Origin: Juglans regia
Taxonomy: Eukaryota > Streptophyta > Magnoliopsida > Fagales > Juglandaceae
Direction: 5' to 3'
Assembly (NCBI RefSeq): GCF_001411555.2
Contig: NC_049912.1
Coordinates: 26,049,722 to 26,113,721 of the forward strand
Length of the DNA: 64,000 nucleotides
Within the stretch, counting starts at the first letter, position 1, and each line of letters begins with the position of its first letter. This document shows positions 45,527 to 56,444 of this stretch, in pieces. The notes beneath the pieces were generated by a model. It saw only the letters and a program-made list of their open reading frames with translations, was not told where the DNA came from and made no database searches. The translations under genes and the position numbers were made by a program.

Positions 45527-46455
45527 GTTTTTGGAATATGAATTGTATAATTTTAGAGTATGCACACATTTTCTGTTTTTTTAAAAAATAAAATAGACAC
45601 TTGAATCTTATGAAACTGTCACTTTTTATACAGTGAACTCTGTTTTTTTATAAAATAATTATACGAGACTTGCACACCATATATAATATTTTAAACATTT
45701 TAATCTAATTTATAAATTATCCTCTCTATAAGTCGAGTTAGTCATAAGCCTAACAATATATTCAAAAGCTTTACGACTATTGAATACTAGTTTAGTGAAA
45801 TTTGTAATCCCAAGTATTAACACGTCGATAAGCTTCTCCATCAATCTAACCAATACCAATGCAAAACCTCCACTACTCCATTTGTTAAGGACATGTTTCG
45901 CATCCTGCCAGTCTCCACATCCGATCTGTATCAAGAGAGTTTGGTGGCCTAGAGTATTAGAAAACACTTCCGATGCTGTTAGTTTTGCCTTAAGAGAAAG
46001 AGTTCCTGATAAAAATATGAGTCTGAATTATCTGTATCAAGGCTTTTATACCCCTTTTTCGATGGGGTCATTGTTCTCTTTGTACATGTGGTGTCTGCCC
46101 CTGTTTTGGATTATATGCTGTTGTATTTAATGCGGCAACTTTTGTCAAGGACAAGATCTCTCGCAGGGATATCTTGCTAATGGCGCATGTTCGCATGTGT
46201 GTGGTTCCTGCGAGCTATCTAGTCAGTGTGTCTGTATGAACACTGTCCCCTTTCCCCATGTTAGTCCGAACCCTCAGCTTCTTTACCAGTCAGTGGGCTT
46301 GTAACATATGGATTTGAGCCTTAATCAAGATGGACCGGACCCATACGTCCCTCCACCATTGATCACCTATGACCACACAAAGCAGAGAATCAACGTACCC
46401 AAGAAATGAAGAAGTTGGGTTCAAAGGCAGCAAACACCTGGTTTATCTCACAATC
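45527..46455. other. Intergenic, no recognised gene
   Basis: Open frames on both strands at 45710-46130 (for example a 116-codon plus-strand frame) show no motif I recognise and may be a decayed transposon gene. No gene is called. Confidence 0.35.
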
Positions 46456-47285
46456 AGGGGTGTAAAACAAAACCAAAAAATTGGTTGAACTGGTTCGTTT
46501 CGGTTCGGTATGGTGCAGTACCGGTTCTTAAGAACTAAAATCGGTGCGGTATCAATTTTCATATTTTGAAAACCGGTTTAAACCGAACCGGTGGTATATA
46601 TATATTTATAATTTTTATATTATATTATATATATTATATACTAAATTACTAATTAATATAATAAGAAATTATAATCTTATTATTCAAGTCTATTAATCTT
46701 ATAATATAAAATTAATATAACATATGATATAACGTAAAATTAATCTTATAATTTTTAATATAACATTTGATATAACATATCAAGTTTAATCTTATAATAT
46801 AAAATTAGTATAACATAAATTTAATCTTAAACATAAACATTAATATTAAGTTATTAATATAAACCTTTGATATATATATATATCAATGATAAATATATTT
46901 CTGACAAAATAAATAATAATACATATTGTTTTTGTAAATACATTTTTATATATTTTATCATATATACTCATATAAAAAGTCTAGAATTTATATAGACTAT
47001 AGTTAAATTCAATACTATACTAATATGTATTAATTATTATAAAATAATATACTTATACTATAATATAAATAGATTAATAGTTTAGTATATGTAAATATCA
47101 TACTATTACTAATATAGATAATTTGTAAAATCGAAAAAATCGAATCAGACCAAAATCAAAAAAATGGAAGTTTCGATTTTGATAATGAATCGATCTTATA
47201 TCAATTCTTAAATTTTCAAATTCAATATATATCGATTTGATTATAAAATATGTATAAAACAACCGGACCGGTTACAACCTATTGA
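46456..47285 (+). mobile_element. AT-rich element with CAGGGGTG start
   Basis: It begins CAGGGGTGTAAAAC, then ACCGGTT/GGTTCGG-rich text, a long AT-rich core, and ends near CAACCGGACCGGTTACAACC. The core from about 46931 to 47140 reappears reverse-complemented at 50321-50536. The start resembles the terminus at about 395. No coding sequence. Confidence 0.55.
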
Positions 47286-48086
47286 CAATCAATCTCCATC
47301 GCCATCGATATCTAAACCTTAAACTTTCAAATCTTAACAGCAATGCAGAGAAAAACATCCTTGGACTGTAACTTTGATGAACTACCTGATTGATCATCTT
47401 CGTCACCAACGGAGGACCACCTGCCATTGACAGAGCCTTCTGTTGACGTCGTGTTCGCAGGCATGGGCCACTTCATGTCCCCGGTGCCATGATGTGAATT
47501 TTTTGGAGCCCCCGGCAGTGTTCCGGTGCAGCTGTATGATGGCGGTCCATACGCCCACGACAGTGAATGGGAAATAAGTGCAGGAAAAGTAAAGAGAGAT
47601 GATACAAGATTTACGAGGTTCGACAATATACCTACGTCCACGAGGTTTGTGGAGAGAAGTCTCCAATATAATATATATCTGTTTACAATCACTCATAGAT
47701 CCTTATATCTCACTGTATAGAGAAGTTGGAGCTATTCCTATCTGTATATTTCCATCGATTCATTCGTCAGGATGTTCTCTTTTTCATTAGTTCAAAAGAA
47801 GTCCCATTTAATGTTGTCCGGGCATCCCTTCTTATAGGCTTGTTTGACCCCCTACTGTACATGCCAGCCTGTCTTTGGTAAATCTCCCTTGCGTGATCCC
47901 TTTGTCTTCTCTTCGGACCCCGTAATAACACGAGCGCGTAGCTCGAATGGCGTGGGAGGGGAATCGACTGCGTAATAGCACGAGTGCAGAGCTCGCGAAA
48001 GTCTAGTGACTCATTTTTCTTATGTTGGAGATTCTGTTTTTTATGGAGATTATGTTCGATGGAGGTTATGTTTGATGGAGATTCTT

Positions 48087-48545
48087 GCACGAAGTTCAGC
48101 AAGTTATTTAGACTGCATTGAGAATAGCTGTTAGCAGGTCAGAGCTTATGGCTCGGTTTCTGTGCTTTTATATTTCGTGAATTGGCACTTATAGGTTGGC
48201 AGAGGCTAAGGGCCCTACTCCCTCACCAATGCGTTTCGTTTTCTTTTTGCACGAAACTCGACAAGTCATTTAAACTGCGTTGAGAATAGCTGTTAGCAAG
48301 TCAGAGCTCATGGCTCGGTTCCTGTGCTTTGTACTTCGTGAATTGGCACTTATAGGTTGGCAGAGCCCGAGGGCCCTGCTCCCTCACTAACGCATTCCGT
48401 TTTCTTTTTGCACGAAGCTCGGCAAGTAGATTGCATTGAGAATAGTTGTTAGCAGGTCAGAGCTCATAGCTAGGTTCCTGTTCTTTATACTTTGTGGCCG
48501 ATCTAGGGAGCAAGCTTGTTTCTAGTGCGGTTCTTGACCTTTCGC
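48087..48545. repeat. 161-162-bp tandem repeat, about 2.8 units
   Basis: Units start with GCACGAA(G/A)(T/C)TC at 48087, 48249 and 48410. Each contains GAGAATAG(C/T)TGTTAGCA(G/A)GTCAGAGCT, then GAATTGGCACTTATAGGTTGGC and CTCCCTCAC. The third unit breaks off near 48500. Confidence 0.85.
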
Positions 48546-48639
48546 TCCCGACAATTTGTTTCAATGATAGAGATAACTTTATTAGTAGAAACAGAATTCA
48601 CATGAACTTTGAAAATAACAAACATGGAGTTGTTGATTA

Positions 48640-49004
48640 GTTAGAGAGAGTCTATGCTTGCTTATGCAATAGTGCAGAGCAGGAAAACCGAGCCGAGTAG
48701 AAAAAATAGCGCACCAGAGCAGAGTAGAATAGAAAAACTGAACAGGAAAATAGAGCCAAGCAGGAAAACTGATCCGAGCAGGAAAAATAGCGCTGCATAG
48801 CAGGAAAACTGATGCATGTTATGTTGCATCCGTGCATGTATTTTATCGAGCTGAGGAAGTTCGTTCATGTAGTAGCCGAACTGAGTAGTTCGTGCATGTG
48901 GTCACCTCTGTCTGCATAGCTTTATCGAGCTAAGTAACCCCGTGGATATATTTCACATGCAGGTGGCTTTCCGAGCGGGGGGAAGCCCATGCAGATGCTT
49001 CACT
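48640..49004. repeat. GAGCAGGAAAA and GAGCTGAG short-module repeats, left of gap
   Basis: 48660-48810 repeats GAGCAGGAAAAnnGAGCC-type units. 48815-49004 shifts to modules combining CCGTGCATGTATTTTATCGAGCTGAG, TAGCCGAACTGAG and GGGGGGAAGCCCATGCAG. The same modules continue after the second gap (50637-51090). Confidence 0.65.
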
Positions 49005-49104
49005 NNNNNNNNNNNNNNNNNNNNNNNNNNNNNNNNNNNNNNNNNNNNNNNNNNNNNNNNNNNNNNNNNNNNNNNNNNNNNNNNNNNNNNNNNNNNNNNN
49101 NNNN
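49005..49104. other. Assembly gap (100 N)
   Basis: A run of exactly 100 N, a conventional placeholder for a gap of unknown size. Confidence 0.99.
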
Positions 49105-49197
49105 AATAGGCCTAAAATGGCTGTCACATGAGATCCAAAACATCCAAATAAACCGAAGGGTTCATATTTGCAAAATAGAACCCAGAATCTCAGCCCA

Positions 49198-49415
49198 TTT
49201 TTTTATTTTTAATTGGCACTACATGTCCGGATACAAAGTCCCAACTAATACTGAGGCTGCTTAGGCTATTGGTAAAGAGTTTCCTACAAGTATACTTCTA
49301 GAAATTCAAATAAAATTCTCCCGATCCTCTATAAATTATTTAGAATTCGAACCTTAAACTTCTAGGGAGCGTCCTACTAAAACCAAAGTCTTACCACTTG
49401 TACCAACCTGTAGGG
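49198..49415 (-). mobile_element. Second, diverged SINE copy
   Basis: It matches the SINE of TAF12 intron 2. On the minus strand it has CAGGTTGGTACAAGTGGTAAGAC (A-box region), GGTTCGAATTCT (B-box region), GGAAACTCTTTACC and GGACATGTAGTGCCAATT, and an A-rich tail. A target duplication is not evident. Confidence 0.7.
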
Positions 49416-49969
49416 ATTCAAGAGTTTATCCCAACTGCTGACACAAGGAAAAAATTTCGGTTTGGTTAAGTGGTATTCAATGGTTAGCAATATACAATAC
49501 TGAGCATGCATGATCCATCAATCACTTAATTTGATGAATACATTATAATTATTGAAAGAAAAAGTAAGAAAAACAATAAGTTTTTATTCTAAATGATGTG
49601 GTAAGCTTCTATATTAGTGGCGATGTATTTGTTGTATCAATAAGTGGACATGCAAATAAAATTTTTCTTAAGAATGATTATTATTTATAGGGGCATGAAT
49701 GGGATTTAGGGAAAAAGTGAACGGTAATCTGCAAGATCTTAATTAAGGGTTTGATTGATATATTAAGGGATGCATAGAGATCATTTTCAATTTTGCCTGA
49801 ATAAGATGGCTTAATTCAGAAAAAAATACATACATACAGATTTCAAAACCTTTAATGTTATCCGTGTAACTAATATGAATTCGGTATGGAATCATCAAAC
49901 AAAGTCGAGAAGATTTCAATCCAAAATGATGAAGTAAAAGAAGAATATGTTACGTTTAGATTTTGAGGT

Positions 49970-50115
49970 ACCGGTGATATTATTAAATAATCTATAAATA
50001 ATAATAATAATAAAGTATCGAATAGTAATAAAATAGTACTAAATAGTTTATAAATAATAATAAATTATTTATAATTAATAATAAAGTAATTTAAAATTAC
50101 TTCATTTATCAAACC
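49970..50115. mobile_element. Tourist-family AT-rich relic
   Basis: AAATAATCTATAAATAAT- and AATAGTAATAAAATAG-type text ends in TTCATTTATCAAACCCAATC, like the interiors of the Tourist-like MITEs elsewhere in the window. Termini are not exact. Confidence 0.4.
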
Positions 50116-50179
50116 CAATCTTGAAACATGGAGCTGGGGTATATAGCCCATGCTGGAGTTGGTAATACGTACTGCTGTT

Positions 50180-50536
50180 TTGGATAGAGTTAAAACCTGT
50201 CCGGTTTTGCGCATTTTTTAGAATTAAATCGGTATATATCGATTTTGAAATTTTAAGAATTGATACCAGATCGATTCACTATAAAAATCAAAATTTTTGA
50301 TTTTTTCAATTTCGGTCCGGTTTGGTTTTTTCAATTTTACGAATGATCTATGTTAGTAATAATATGTTTACATATACTAAACTACTAGTCTATTTATATT
50401 ATAGTATAAATATATTATTTTATAATAATTAATATATACTAGTATATTATTGAATTTAATTACAATCTATATAAGTTATAGACTTTTTATATGAGTATAT
50501 ATGATCAAATATATAAAAATATATTTATAAAAAGAA
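50180..50536 (-). mobile_element. Inverted partial copy of the 46456 element
   Basis: The reverse complement of 50281-50536 follows 46931-47140 closely (for example ATATAAATAGACTAGTAGTTTAGTATATG versus ATATAAATAGATTAATAGTTTAGTATATG). The copy is cut by the N gap at 50537. Confidence 0.7.
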
Positions 50537-50636
50537 NNNNNNNNNNNNNNNNNNNNNNNNNNNNNNNNNNNNNNNNNNNNNNNNNNNNNNNNNNNNNNNN
50601 NNNNNNNNNNNNNNNNNNNNNNNNNNNNNNNNNNNN
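50537..50636. other. Assembly gap (100 N)
   Basis: A second run of exactly 100 N. The 1.4-kb contig between the gaps (49105-50536) has none of the repeat modules found on either outer side. Confidence 0.99.
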
Positions 50637-51095
50637 TGTGTTGTTTCCTCTGTTTATATATTTTACCGAGCTGAAGGACTCGTGCTCTATAGTTGCCGAA
50701 CTGAGTTTCATGCAAGTTTTGTTGCCTCCGTGCATGTATTTTACTAAGATGATCAGTTTCCCCTGCTTGGTAGTTACCGAGCTGAGAAACCCTGTGTAGG
50801 TGCTTCACCGAGCTCAGGAGACCGTGTATGTAGTGACCAAGCACGCTTGTGGGTTTCCTAACGGAGGGAAGCCCGTGTAGGTGCTTCACCGAGCTGAGGA
50901 ACTCGTGCTTTGCGGTTACTGAGCTGAGGAGACCGTGTATGTAGTTGCCGAACTGATTAGTTCATGCATGTGGTCACCTCTTAGCGGAGTATTTCACTAA
51001 GCTGAGTTTCCCTGCTTGGTAGTTACCGAGCTGAGGAACTTGTGCTTTGTAGTCATCGAGCTGAGAAACCCATGCAATGATGTGTATACTCCCTC
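50637..51095. repeat. GAGCTGAG short-module repeats, right of gap
   Basis: Modules such as TTCACCGAGCTGAGGA, GTAGTTACCGAGCTGAG, GACCGTGTATGTAGT and GGAGGGAAGCCCGTGTAGGT recur many times in shuffled order, continuing the repeat type seen at 48815-49004. Confidence 0.75.
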
Positions 51096-51199
51096 GTGGT
51101 GATTTCTTAATAATAGTTTTCCACGAGGGTGAGTTTGAGCAGGTCGTCTAATGACTTTCGAGCAGCTGTTTCCGAGCTACCAACTTCCGCACAGGTGCT

Positions 51200-51960
51200 A
51201 TCGTAGTTGGAGAGCGAGTTGAAAATTGTGCATGGAGTATGTGGACACAGTGCCACCGTAGAACTCCTGTGTACCCAGTGGGGTGTACACTGGATGGGTA
51301 GACAAAGGCCCCCGTCGACGGTTCACGTAGCGGCTGAGGTGAAGAATGTCGGCAGTTTAGTAATTGCCAACAAGATAACCTTGCTCATGACTGGATGCCG
51401 AAAGTTCTTTGTTTGTGTGCACGGCACCGTGTGCTTGGGTGCACAGCGAATGGCCACCACGGGCCAGTCATTAGCATTGGAGACAGCACCGGCGAGGTCA
51501 GATATTGCCGGCAGACTAAGAGGACCTCTGCCGGTACCTCTTTATCTGCAACACGACTGGGCCGTGCGTAGTTTTTTGCATTACGGGATGTCGTTCATGC
51601 GGAACCACGCCGGAGGAAGTGGGCGGTCATTGACCGGCCCAGTGGAAACAGACAGTGCTGGCGCACCTTATGATGGGCGCCAGCCTCCCTCTCCCGTTGT
51701 GTCGTGGCTAGGCCACGACATGGTCTCCGTGCACATGGCGTATGCGCACAGGAAGTACTGCTCATGATCCCCCAGTGGGGGCCACGTCTCTGGAGCTAGA
51801 GTCCGCCGGCAGCCCAGGTGGTGACCGCCGGCAGGCGACTGGGCTCGCGGCTACTCTGGGCACATTGGAAAGCTAGGCCCCATGCACTCGCACAGTGCAC
51901 GGTGGCCTTGCCTACGGAAGTCCATGCATGCGAACGTGCAACGTGCATGCGTGCACTTTA
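51200..51960. other. GC-rich retroelement-like zone, probably non-coding
   Basis: A 186-codon open frame (51207-51767, plus) stands out in GC-rich DNA, but its translation has no recognisable motif, and high GC favours long chance frames. The surrounding complex looks like a non-coding LTR or leader region. I do not call a gene. Confidence 0.4.
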
Positions 51961-52014
51961 AGTGCACAGTGTTTTTAGCCGAGTACTGCGTAGGTATGAA
52001 GAGTGTTTGTGTGT

Positions 52015-52038
52015 TACTGTGCACTTAAGTGCACAGTA
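52015..52038. repeat. 24-bp perfect palindrome
   Basis: The sequence around the centre, TGTGCACTTAAGTGCACA, extends three bases on each side to a 24-bp perfect palindrome. A close variant, GTGCACTTTAAGTGCAC, lies at about 51951-51967, and several other GTGCAC/GCATGC motifs surround it. Confidence 0.9.
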
Positions 52039-52800
52039 TTCAACTTGTAATGTCTAAGCAGCGTAATTTTTATGCATTCGGTATTTATTGGGTATTTAAT
52101 CTTTGCCCCAGTTCATTAGGGTATTTAATCTTTGCCCCAGTTCATTAGAATGAACCGAGTGCAAGGGAGCTCGAATCTCCGACTGGGAGTGTAAATATAT
52201 ACTTGCCCCTTTTTATAAATGTAAAAATTCAAAAAAACTAGGATACTTTATTCGGAATTTATTTAGTGCATTGGAAAATCATTCTTCTTCCACCTTTATT
52301 ACATCATTCTTATGTGTTATCATAGGCTGTTCGTCAGCTCTTCCTTCCATTGCTTCAGTTTGTTTTTCTTCACATCGCGAACTCTGAATGTGTGTCGTTG
52401 CCGGCCTACAAAGGACACATGGATTATGGGACAACAAAGATCCCACAAATGACACCACTGTTGACGTCGTGTTTCGCGGGCTTGGACCACTTCACGCCCC
52501 CGGTGCCATGATGTGAATTTTTTGGAGCCCCTGGCAGTGTTCCAGTGCGGCTGTATGGTGGCGGTTCGTACGCCCATGGCGGTGAATGAAAAATAAGTGC
52601 AAGAAAAATAAAGAAAGATTACACAAAATTTACGTGGTTCGGCAATATGCCTACGTCCACGGAATCCCTTTGTCTTCTCTTTTGACCCTCTGCCACTTTA
52701 CAACCCTAATATCTCTCTTATTCCCCTGACATATACAACCCTCATATCTCACTCATGTTCCTTTCTATCCTCCCTGACATGTGCAACCCTCTTTTTATCT

Positions 52801-53260
52801 CACTCACGTCTCTTCTTATTTTCATGATCTCCATTTTATCCCTAATAATATCCTGATAGACAACAGTCTCCTTCCCGCTTTAAAAGCACGAGAACTGCAA
52901 TGTTGACTGAAGTAAATTCCATTTTTGCCAAAAATAAAGATCACACGAGATCTTGCTTATACAAATGATTTCAATTCATATTATTTAATTATTACAATTT
53001 TTTTAAAATTTTAATATAAATTATAACAATTAATTTAATTTTTTTAAATTTTATAATAAAAATTATATTAAAAAACTATATTATAATCTTTTAAACTTTC
53101 AGCTCATCTCGTTCATCAAATAGGCCCCATGGACGTAGCATAGATCTATGAGTGATCTATGAGTGATTGTATACATTAGCCCATAAATTAGGCCCAGTCT
53201 ATCAATATATTACTAGGAATAAAAGGGAGATCATGAAGAGATAAGAAGAGACGTGAGTGA
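52801..53260. repeat. Inverted pair within the LTR remnants
   Basis: CACTCACGTCTCTTCTTATT..CATGATCTCC (52801-52832) is the reverse complement of GGAGATCATGAAGAGATAAGAAGAGACGTGAGTG (53226-53260), allowing small differences. Two LTR pieces of the same family therefore lie head to head. Confidence 0.7.
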
Positions 53261-53479
53261 GATAAAAAAAGGGCTGAAGTAAAAGCACGAGAACTGCAAT
53301 GTTGACTGAAGTAAATTCCATTTTTGCCAAAAATAAAGATCATGCGAGGTCTTGCTTATATAAATTATTTCATTTCATATTATTTAATTATTACACTCTT
53401 TTTAAAATTTTAATATCAATTATAACAATTAATTTAATTTTTTTAAATTTTATAATAAAAATTATATTAAAAAACTATT
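52882..53479. repeat. Direct duplication of about 200 bp, 399 bp apart
   Basis: AAAAGCACGAGAACTGCAATG and the following roughly 200 bp occur at 52882 and again at 53281, with few differences up to AATTATATTAAAAAACTAT. About 200 bp of LTR-derived and AT-rich DNA lies between. The second copy ends just upstream of the RPS3-like leader. Confidence 0.85.
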
Positions 53480-54699
53480 CGTCAAATAACTAACACTGAC
53501 CTTCAAATCATGGAGTCTCCTTGTGTGCAACTACTAGTAAACCTCCTGCTCTCTCTTTGTTCTTCTTTCCTAGGGTTTTCAGATCGAAGAAAACCACGAA
53601 GAAGAGAAAAGGCGCTGCAATCGAGCAATTTCATCGATCCAATTCGCTCGAAAACAAAAATGGCAGCTCAAATAAGCAAAAAACGAAAGGTCACACTCCT
53701 CTTTCCCTCCCTTTCCTCGCGTTATCTTGGCATCCAAACACTTTGTTATTATTAGTTTAATTTTTTGTTTTCCATAGTTTGTGGCTGACGGAGTCTTCTA
53801 CGCGGAGTTGAATGAAGTGTTGACGAGAGAGCTGGCCGAGGACGGGTACTCCGGCATCGAAGTTAAGAGTTACGTCGATGCGGACCGAGATTATCAATTT
53901 ATCATTAGGGCCACTCGGACTCAAAATGTTCTCGGTAACACAAACTTTGTCATTGTTTCCGTTTGGTTTCCGAGAAGGTGCCGGAAAATAAATGTAATTA
54001 TATGAGAACGTACTGCTAGATTATTATAACTCTGTTTGCTAGATCATTATGATATGAAATTAAAAGCTATAAATTTATTTTTGTATTGTTAAAGACTTTG
54101 AGAATGCAGATGAGTGTGATTCATTGAGCTTGATGATTTTTTAGGGCAAATTTTTTCCGTAGTTCTTGCAAGTGGGGTTTACTTCATAAGATATGACTCC
54201 GGATGGCTTCGTTGGGTGAGGTTGAAATTTATAAATGAAAGAATAATGGAGACACAGTATGCATGTCTCGCTGTTTGTCTAAGTAATCGACAGATTGCGT
54301 GATGGACCAAAGATTCGTATATGGTGATAAACTGATACGTTTTACTCAATTCAGTGAAGTAGGAAGATATTGCTCTTTGAGTTGTATTCCATGTTTGCAA
54401 GAATTATAACAATCTTTTTGTTCATGAGCTTCTTGTGGTTGCCACAGAAATTGGAAGAAAGATTGTACTTGTTGTGGTTTGTTACATTGCATTAATTTTG
54501 ATCTAGAAATTCTTTGATGGGTTTCGGTGAGAAGGGACAAAGAATTCGGGAACTCACATCTATTGTTCAAACGCGTTTTAAGTTTCCCCAAGAACAGCGT
54601 TGAGCTTTATGCTGAGAAAGTGAACAATAGAGGGCTTTGTGCCATTGCTCAGGCTGAGTCTCTGCACTACAAGCTTCTTGGAGGGCTTGCTGTCCAAAG

Positions 54700-55966
54700 G
54701 TTTATCTTAAGCTTGCTGCTGTCTTCTTTTTTTGTAGTGCAGCTTCCCTGAAACATGGATAAACTCCTAAGTCGTAATTTGAGCACAGAGATTTTGTTTT
54801 TATATTCTCTTGAACAGCATGATACAGTTGTTTGTGTGGTTTGTAGTTGATCACAGCTTTATTGCTGGAACCAGGGCTATGTTCTTATTTTCTTTCTGTA
54901 ATTGATGAAATATTTTGCATGATGTCTCACATATGATCAAGCACATGTATATCTGCATACTTGCATGATTTATGTGTAAAACCTTTTTTTTTTTATGATT
55001 TACGTGTAAAACTTGTAAACCAAGTAGTCTAAAATGTTGAAGTGGCTGAGAATTATTTAGGCTTTTAAACAATTAGCGATTTAGCATGCTCGTCAAGTTG
55101 CCATGTTGCTTCAGTGTTGGTTTAAGATATTATGGAATATTTGTGAAAGAAAAATCATGATTTTGTATCTTTGGTTAGCACTGAGTACACTCCTCCCTTT
55201 CCCCAAAAATAATGGGTCAAGAGGACCCTCAGCAATGCTTACATTCAATTTTTGGAGTTTGTTAGTCTCTTGAACTGTTTTAGTTCTCGGAGTTCGGGAA
55301 CTCCTAAATTTCATGGTCTGCACTTACTTACTAAAAAATAATTCATGGTCTGCACTAGAACATGGATGAGCCTTAAACTCAGGCATCTCAAGTTTGATTC
55401 TGCACTAAGAGTTACTCTAGAGTATCTGATATATGGTTTTGGTGGTTGGGGGTCATATATTTGGGGTTTACTCGCCAGGGGTTAATCCAAAGGGCATCTT
55501 TGTGAGTTTCCAGTCATAAAAAAATATTTCTGAAATTCTAGATATATATTGCCTCATGAATCGGCTAGATCCATTCTGCCTCTCCCCTCTCCCTCTCCCT
55601 TGGCACATAGTCATATATGTGCCAAGCTGGGATCAGTGAAACATTATCTGGTTATGATGGTTTTTTTCATTTATTATTGCTTGGCGAAACACGGACACCA
55701 GGAGATGTTATTGACCTATGGACACGTGCAGAACTCCGCGCGCGCACACACACACATATATCTGTTATTGCCGTGCCAGTTTCTTATTTTTGCTTTCTTT
55801 TTGTCATTTTCCTACAGTGGTTTTTCTTGGAGATGTCTTTGGGACCATATATATATGTATGATATTTTGAATAATGTGTATTCTTGTAGATCATGCTGTA
55901 GTTTTTTTATCCCTACTCATGGATCCTGTACTTGTGCTGAATTTTCTTTCACCTTCTTGTTTTCAG
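54700..55966. other. Intron of the RPS3 pseudogene
   Basis: It lies between blocks 3 and 4, with donor AAAG|GTTTAT and acceptor TTTTCAG|GTCT. It holds AT/pyrimidine-rich text, a short CACACA tract near 55745 and no recognised gene; the frame at 55549-56052 merely overlaps block 4. Confidence 0.6.
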
Positions 55967-56444
55967 GTCTTTCTATGGTGTTCTTAGATTTGTCAGGGAC
56001 AGTGGAGCAAAAGGATGTGAGGTATGCCAAGGAAGTGGTTTTTTGCCCTTGACCTAAATTATCTGTGGTGAATCAACATTTATTTTAGGAAGAGGATGAC
56101 ACCCAATTTTATTGATAAACTCTCACTTATGGCGGAGGAATAACTTATACAATGAAGAGCTTGGGGGCTACAACCAGAAATCTCAGAACCAAGCTCCCAA
56201 GAAAAACTATATATGGTCATTGTTATCAAGAGACAACCTGGAAAAAGGCATACTAAAAGAAAGAAGTGTAGAATTTAATGCTGAAACTAGGGATGGCCGC
56301 ATGATCCACAACAAAAAGACCAACCATATGCTTAGGTAATTGAATAGCGGAAGAGAAACAAGACTATCAGCTAAGGGGTTACCTTCTTTGTAGACATGAC
56401 TAATGCTAAGAGAAAAAAAAGTTCTTAAACTGCAATATTGCCCT

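Larger units (their letters stand above)
47443..53480. mobile_element. Scrambled LTR-retrotransposon complex with assembly gaps
   Basis: Two direct copies of one block, 47443-47638 and 52463-52664, share GTTGACGTCGTGTT, CCGGTGCCATGATGTGAATT, TTTTTTGGAGCCCC and the GATTTACG.GGTTCG.CAATAT.CCTACGTCCACG motif that is common in Copia LTRs. They probably are LTR remnants of one or more elements. Between them are tandem repeats (48087-48545; 48640-48990; 50637-51090), a GC-rich zone (51200-51960) and the two N gaps. No gag or pol sequence was found, so the family is unknown and the borders are only those of the visible homology. Confidence 0.5.

Noticed and set aside
45710..46130. Overlapping frames of 85 and 116 codons as a gene
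   Set aside because: No motif, no clear splice context, and both strands are open; not enough support.
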